A DNA stretch of 24,656 nucleotides, taken from Actinomycetes bacterium. Its GTDB lineage: Bacteria; Actinomycetota; Actinomycetes; Actinomycetales; Cellulomonadaceae. Position numbers and translations under genes: made by a program. Below are positions 21,029-24,656 of the stretch, in pieces (position 1 is the stretch's first letter; each line of letters opens with the position of its first letter). The notes beneath the pieces are model-generated. The model was given only the letters and a program-made list of their open reading frames with translations. It was not told where the DNA came from and did no database searches. Location of the stretch: contig JAFAEH010000156.1 of the NCBI GenBank assembly GCA_023424135.1, positions 1-24,656 on the forward strand, read 5' to 3'.

Positions 21029-21128
21029 CGACGCTCCCTTGCGCAGCATGCCACCCCCCGATCACGGGCTGGATGCGCATTCTTCGGCGAGAGAGCGGGT
21101 GAGAGACACCCCTGGTCACCCGTTCAGG
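21029..21128 (-). promoter_or_regulatory. Leader of the 1743-residue xylanase
   Basis: The proximal 16 bases (GCGCAAGGGAGCGTCG) match the leader of the paralogue at 15 of 16 positions and contain the Shine-Dalgarno. Farther up, GTGACCAGG resembles TTGACCAGG upstream of the paralogue. No convincing -10 was found, so the gene may rely partly on nadB read-through. Confidence 0.4.
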
Positions 21129-22904
21129 TCACGGCGTTTCGTCGGACGATTGCCGCAAGTTTCGACTGTGAACGTGACCATCGGACGATCCGACGGCGTG
21201 ACGCCCGATCCGGACCGTTCCGTCCGGATCAGTTTTCACCCCCACCCGGACGAGCCACTCGTCGCGCGGTGCAGGGTGGTCCGACCGCGCGTGCCCACCC
21301 CGGGACTCCTCGCGCGCCAGCGCCGCGAGCGTCAGCACCGTGGCGACCTGGTGCACGTTGGTGGTCTCCCACTCCCCGAGCTGCGGCTCCCCCAGGGGCC
21401 GGCCGTCGTCGCGGCGGTCCTGCGCGTCCGACGGGATCGCCGCGAGCGCGTCCAACGCACGACGCAGACCTGCACCGGAGCGCAGCACGCCCGGCCCGTC
21501 CGTCGCGACCCGCTGCACCCGGGCCCGCGAGGCCGCCGCGACCAGCGCCTCGTCCCCCGGACGCTCGCACGGCTCGACCCGCGGCAGGAACCCGCCCTCG
21601 ACCCGGCCCGCGACGTCCCGCGCCGCGCGGTGCGCGAACACCAGACCCTCGAGCAGCGAGTTCGACGCGAGCCTGTTCGCCCCGTGCACGCCCGTGCACG
21701 CGACCTCCCCCACCGCGTACAGCCCCGGGACCGACGACCGGCCGTCGAGGTCCGTGACGACCCCGCCCGAGTGGTAGTGCTGCGCAGGCGCCACCGGCAC
21801 CAGGTCCGTCGCCGGGTCGATGCCGTGCTCCGCGAGCCGCTCGTGGATCGTCGGGAAGCGTCGGCGCAGGAAGTCCGAGCCCAGGTGGCGCGCGTCGAGC
21901 CACACGTGGTCCGCCCCCGTGGCCGCCATCCGCCGCACGATCGCGTGCGCGACGACGTCCCGCGGCGCGAGCTCCGCCAGCGCGTGCACGTCCGGCATGA
22001 ACCGCACGCCGTCCGTGTCCAGCAGGAGCGCCCCCTCGCCGCGCACCGCCTCCGAGACCAGCGTGAGCTGGCCCTTCACCCCCGCACCCAGCCACAGCAC
22101 CGTCGGGTGGAACTGCACGAACTCCAGGTCCCCGAGCAAGGCGCCCGCGCGCAGCGCCGCGGCGATGCCGTCACCCGTCGCCTGCGCCGGGTTCGTCGAC
22201 GAGCGGTACACCTGCCCGATGCCCCCGGTCGCCAGCACGACAGCGGGCGCCAGCACCGCACCGACCCCGTCGCGCGACCCCTCGTTGATGACGTGCAGCG
22301 TGACCCCCGCGACCGGGCCCGGTGCGCCGTCCGGCCCCGGTGCGCCCGTCAGCACGTCCAGCACCAGCGCGTGCTCGATCACCTCGATGCCCGGGTCGTC
22401 GCGCACGGCCTCGATCTGCGCGACGAGCGCGCGCGAGATCTCCGCCCCCGTCGCGTCGCCGCCCGCGTGCGCGATGCGGTCCGCGAGATGCCCGCCCTCG
22501 CGTGTCAGGCTCAGGACGCCGTCCGGGCCCGTGTCGAACACCGCCCCGCGCGCGACCAGCTCGCGCACCCGCCGCGGACCCTCCGTGACCAGGACCTCGA
22601 CCGCACGCGGGTCGCACAGCCCGACGCCCGCGACGAGCGTGTCCTGCAGGTGCGCGGCCGGCGAGTCCGCCGGGTCGAGCGCGGCCGCGATGCCGCCCTG
22701 CGCCCACACCGTCGACCCCGAGGACAGCACGCCCTTGGTCACCAGCAGGACGCGGCGCACGCGCGTGCGCAGCTCGAGCGCCGCGGTCAGCCCCGCGATC
22801 CCCGAGCCGACGACGACCGCGTCCGCGCTCGTCGTCCACCCCGGGTCCGGTGCCGCCAGCCGCGTGGCGAGGCTGACGGCCGGCAGGTCGGGCATCGAAG
22901 GCAC
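21129..22904 (-). CDS. nadB: L-aspartate oxidase
   Basis: A 591-residue cytoplasmic flavoprotein oxidising L-aspartate to iminoaspartate, the first step of de novo NAD synthesis. The FAD-binding Rossmann motif is VVGSGIAGLTAALEL (31-45). Other succinate-dehydrogenase/fumarate-reductase-type signatures are STVWAQGGIAAAL, ATGGIGQVYRSSTNP, QFHPT, and HYHSGGVVTDLDGRSSVPGLYAVGEVACTGVHGANRLASNSLLEG. The start is GTG 22904 because TAGGGT sits 6 nt upstream (leaderless); ATG 22895 is possible. The last 35 or so residues (from VKTDPDGTVRIGRH to the stop) look unlike the rest of the protein in composition and lie in lower-GC DNA, next to the xylanase block. No nadA is present in the window, and nadC lies 10.7 kb away. 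Confidence 0.95.
   Translation of the reverse strand: MPSMPDLPAVSLATRLAAPDPGWTTSADAVVVGSGIAGLTAALELRTRVRRVLLVTKGVLSSGSTVWAQGGIAAALDPADSPAAHLQDTLVAGVGLCDPRAVEVLVTEGPRRVRELVARGAVFDTGPDGVLSLTREGGHLADRIAHAGGDATGAEISRALVAQIEAVRDDPGIEVIEHALVLDVLTGAPGPDGAPGPVAGVTLHVINEGSRDGVGAVLAPAVVLATGGIGQVYRSSTNPAQATGDGIAAALRAGALLGDLEFVQFHPTVLWLGAGVKGQLTLVSEAVRGEGALLLDTDGVRFMPDVHALAELAPRDVVAHAIVRRMAATGADHVWLDARHLGSDFLRRRFPTIHERLAEHGIDPATDLVPVAPAQHYHSGGVVTDLDGRSSVPGLYAVGEVACTGVHGANRLASNSLLEGLVFAHRAARDVAGRVEGGFLPRVEPCERPGDEALVAAASRARVQRVATDGPGVLRSGAGLRRALDALAAIPSDAQDRRDDGRPLGEPQLGEWETTNVHQVATVLTLAALAREESRGGHARSDHPAPRDEWLVRVGVKTDPDGTVRIGRHAVGSSDGHVHSRNLRQSSDETP
21207..21230. repeat. Inverted repeat within the nadB 3' end
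   Basis: GATCCGGAC (21207-21215) and GTCCGGATC (21222-21230) are perfect arms around six bases. It falls in the atypical last part of nadB. It could be a former nadB terminator now within the frame. Confidence 0.45.
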
Positions 22905-22916
22905 GACGGGACCCTA
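22905..22916 (-). promoter_or_regulatory. Leaderless -10 hexamer for nadB
   Basis: On the minus strand TAGGGT (22916-22911) is followed by CCCGTC and the GTG start. No good -35 was found. The hexamer and spacing are the same as for the ROK and lactonase genes. Confidence 0.45.
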
Positions 22917-22984
22917 CCCCCGCCCCTGCCTCGGCCCATGTCCCCGTCCGCCGGCCCACGCCCCCCACCACCCAGCGCCGAACA

Positions 22985-23028
22985 CGGACTTCGGCGGCTT
23001 CTGGCACCCCATGAGCCGCCGAAGTCCG
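22985..23028 (-). terminator. Terminator after panD (15-bp perfect stem)
   Basis: CGGACTTCGGCGGCT (22985-22999) pairs with AGCCGCCGAAGTCCG (23014-23028) around 14 nt. It lies 55 bp beyond the panD stop and upstream of the nadB promoter, separating the pantothenate genes from nadB. Confidence 0.75.
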
Positions 23029-23043
23029 AGCTCGGCGAGAGGT

Positions 23044-23070
23044 GGGGGTGGGGCGGGGGTCGGGGGTGGG
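23044..23070 (+). repeat. Canonical G-quadruplex motif between panD and nadB
   Basis: Five runs of G (5, 4, 5, 5 and 3) are separated by loops of one or two bases (T, C, TC, T). This exceeds the G3-N1-7 rule. The G-rich strand is the template strand for panD, and the motif lies between its stop and the terminator hairpin. Confidence 0.6.
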
Positions 23071-23083
23071 TGGACGACGCGGG

Positions 23084-23539
23084 TCAGAGGAGGGTGCGGG
23101 CGTCGGCCAGCGGGATGCCCGAGGGCACCAGGCCCGTGGCCTGCGTCCACCCGTCGGGGACCTGGCCCGGGTCGTCCCCCGCGTCGACGACCCGGTTGTC
23201 GGCGTCGACGAGCACGACGTGCGGCTCGTACGTGCGGGCCTCGGCGTCCGACATCGTGCCGTATGCGATGACGATGACGACGTCGCCCGGGTGGACCAGG
23301 TGCGCGGCCGCACCGTTGACGCAGACCTCACCGCCCCCGGGCTCGCCCGCGATCGCGTACGTCGTCAGGCGCGCACCGTTCGTCACGTCGACGACGTCGA
23401 CCTGCTGACCCGGCAGCACGTCCGCGGCGGCGAGCAGGTCCGCGTCGATCGTGATGGACCCGACGTAGTGCAGGTCCGCGGCCGTGACCGTCGCGCGGTG
23501 GATCTTGCCCGTGAGCATCGTGCGCTGCAGCGTCGTCAT
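23084..23539 (-). CDS. panD: Aspartate 1-decarboxylase (pyruvoyl-dependent)
   Basis: A 151-residue proenzyme giving beta-alanine for pantothenate and CoA synthesis. It self-cleaves at Gly-Ser in HYVGSITID (Gly27-Ser28), where Ser28 becomes the pyruvoyl group; the usual GKIHRATVTAADLHYVGS block precedes it. NGARLTTYAI (about 54-63), the GEVCVNGAAAHLV segment, and IVIAYGTM are conserved features of the barrel. About 20 extra residues at the C-terminus compared with the E. coli enzyme are common in actinobacteria. The start ATG 23539 overlaps the panC stop (ATGA), so translation is coupled to panC. An internal ATG (Met8) is closer to the family start but has no other support. Confidence 0.95.
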   Translation of the reverse strand: MTTLQRTMLTGKIHRATVTAADLHYVGSITIDADLLAAADVLPGQQVDVVDVTNGARLTTYAIAGEPGGGEVCVNGAAAHLVHPGDVVIVIAYGTMSDAEARTYEPHVVLVDADNRVVDAGDDPGQVPDGWTQATGLVPSGIPLADARTLL

Positions 23540-24522
23540 GCGGCACCCCCGTCCCCGCGGCCGGTGCCCGGCACTGCGGACCGCCCCCCGGCGGCGACCG
23601 TCGCGCCGCGCAGCGTCACGGGGGCGTTGTCGATGAGACGGGTCGCGCCGACCCGCACGGCCAGCAGCAGCAGGGCGTCCGACGTGCCCGCCGCGGCGGG
23701 GGCGAACGACGCGGCGTCGACGAGCGCGACGTAGTCGACCGCGTCACCGTCGGACAGGTGCTCGTCGAGCACTGCACGCGCGGCGTCGACGACGTCCGCC
23801 GGCGCCGCACCACCCGTCGCGGCCCGCCCGCCCGCGGCCAGCGCACGCGACAGGCCCAGCGCACGCCCACGCTCGTCGTCGGACAGGTACGCGTTGCGGC
23901 TCGAGCGCGCGAGCCCGTCGTCCTCCCGCACCGTCGCGTGCGCGACCACGTCGACCGGGACGTCGAGGTCCGCGACCATCGCCCGCACCGCCGCGAGCTG
24001 CTGCGCGTCCTTCTGCCCGAACAGCGCGACGTCGGGCCGCGTCAGGTGCAGGAGCTTGAGCACGACCGTCAGCACACCGTCCAGGTGCCCCGGGCGCGAC
24101 GCCCCCTCGAGCACGTCGCCCACCGCACCCGCGCTCACCCGCACCGTCGGGTCGCCCGTGGGGTAGACGACGTCGGGCGTCGGCGCGAACACCACGTCCT
24201 GCGACCGCAGCAGACCCGGCCCGCCGAGCAGCGCGAGGTCGCCGTCGAGGTCGCGCGGGTAGCGCGAGAGGTCCTCGGCGGGGCCGAACTGCAGGGGGTT
24301 GACGAAGATGGTGACGACGACGACCTCGGCGAGCTCGCGCGCACGCGCCACGAGCGCCAGGTGGCCCGCGTGCAGCGCGCCCATCGTCATGACGACGGCA
24401 CGCCGGTACGGGCGCCGCCCGGTGTCGGACTCGCGCCGCGGCAGCGTCGTCGCGTCCTGCGCCGCGAGCGCGGCCGCGAGCTGCTCGCGGTCGCGCACGA
24501 GCGCGGGCTGGGTGGTGCTCAT
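23536..24522 (-). CDS. panC: Pantothenate synthetase (pantoate--beta-alanine ligase)
   Basis: A 328-residue cytoplasmic ATP-dependent ligase joining pantoate to beta-alanine. The nucleotidyltransferase-fold motifs are intact: VVMTMGALHAGHLALV (about 43-58, holding the HxGH ATP signature), IFVNPLQFGPAEDLSRYPRDL (72-92), GASRPGHLDGVLTVVLKLL (about 139-157), LFGQKDAQQ, and the KMSKS-like LARSSRNAYLS. The Ala/Gly-rich C-terminal tail is longer than in E. coli. The start ATG 24522 has AGGAGG 4 nt upstream and overlaps the stop of the preceding gene (ATGA). panC and panD also overlap, so three genes appear translationally coupled. Confidence 0.96.
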   Translation of the reverse strand: MSTTQPALVRDREQLAAALAAQDATTLPRRESDTGRRPYRRAVVMTMGALHAGHLALVARARELAEVVVVTIFVNPLQFGPAEDLSRYPRDLDGDLALLGGPGLLRSQDVVFAPTPDVVYPTGDPTVRVSAGAVGDVLEGASRPGHLDGVLTVVLKLLHLTRPDVALFGQKDAQQLAAVRAMVADLDVPVDVVAHATVREDDGLARSSRNAYLSDDERGRALGLSRALAAGGRAATGGAAPADVVDAARAVLDEHLSDGDAVDYVALVDAASFAPAAAGTSDALLLLAVRVGATRLIDNAPVTLRGATVAAGGRSAVPGTGRGDGGAA

Positions 24523-24656
24523 GCGTCCTCCTGCGGCGGTGTGCCGCCGTCGTCGGCCGGCCCGGGGGTGCCCGGGGGCGGCGTCCTGTCGTCCCCCTGC
24601 TGCAACGCCCCAGGGGTCCCGGTGATGCCCGCGAGCGCGTCGAGCACGCGCTGGGC
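24519..24656 (-). CDS. C-terminal end of a gene upstream of panC (probably DUF2520)
   Basis: Only the last 45 codons are in the window, reading AQRVLDALAGITGTPGALQQ followed by a Pro/Gly/Asp-rich tail and TGA at 24521-24519. The stop overlaps the panC ATG. The visible part is a short helix plus a disordered tail and identifies no family. In mycobacteria (the Rv3603c position) and many actinobacteria, panC is preceded by a Rossmann-fold DUF2520 protein, so that is the best guess from context. Confidence 0.55.
   Translation of the reverse strand, partial: AQRVLDALAGITGTPGALQQGDDRTPPPGTPGPADDGGTPPQEDA

Noticed and set aside
15833..21757. 1974-codon plus-strand open frame opposite the first xylanase gene and nadB
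   Set aside because: It spans two real minus-strand genes and their gap, has shadow composition, and shows no family motifs.

Overview
The window is very GC-rich, uses GTG starts freely, and carries an Lsr2 nucleoid protein, giant wall-anchored xylanases and xylose genes. That combination points to a xylan-degrading actinobacterium of the order Micrococcales, most likely Cellulomonas or a close relative. No RNA gene, CRISPR array, transposase or integrase was found.

Layout, left to right. (1) Bases 1-1334 hold a divergent pair: a DUF2867 protein (minus) and a TetR-family repressor (plus) sharing a very short palindrome-rich intergenic region. (2) Bases 1481-6957 form a pentose locus: a seven-bladed-propeller lactonase (minus), a ROK-family regulator (minus), and, divergent from it, xylose isomerase xylA and xylulokinase xylB (plus). 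xylA and xylB are separated by two strong hairpins. (3) Bases 7230-24656 are all on the minus strand, so transcription runs right to left: end of an upstream gene (probably DUF2520), panC, panD, nadB, two giant multidomain xylanase genes, nadC, lysS, a 54-residue membrane microprotein missed by ordinary ORF cut-offs, and lsr2.

The main observation is that nadB and nadC, normally neighbours in an NAD-synthesis unit, are separated here by about 10.7 kb holding a tandem pair of paralogous secreted enzymes (1743 and 1608 residues). Each has a signal peptide, N-terminal CBM4/9-type modules, a CE4 (NodB-like) deacetylase, a CBM22-like module, a GH10 xylanase, two CBM9-like modules, an Ig-like stalk and a C-terminal LAxTG sorting signal. 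Both CE4 domains have Tyr in place of the second His of the metal-binding motif. The paralogues also share their ribosome-binding leader and a terminator hairpin that shows a compensatory base-pair change.

How the parts fit together (inference): the surface enzymes bind xylan, de-esterify it and cut its backbone at the cell wall. The resulting xylose is isomerised and phosphorylated by XylA and XylB into the pentose phosphate pathway, under control of the ROK regulator. A second theme is regulatory: six genes (tetR, lactonase, ROK, nadC, lysS, nadB) have a TAnnnT hexamer exactly 6 nt before the start codon, the signature of leaderless transcripts. The structural and secreted-enzyme genes mostly have Shine-Dalgarno leaders instead.
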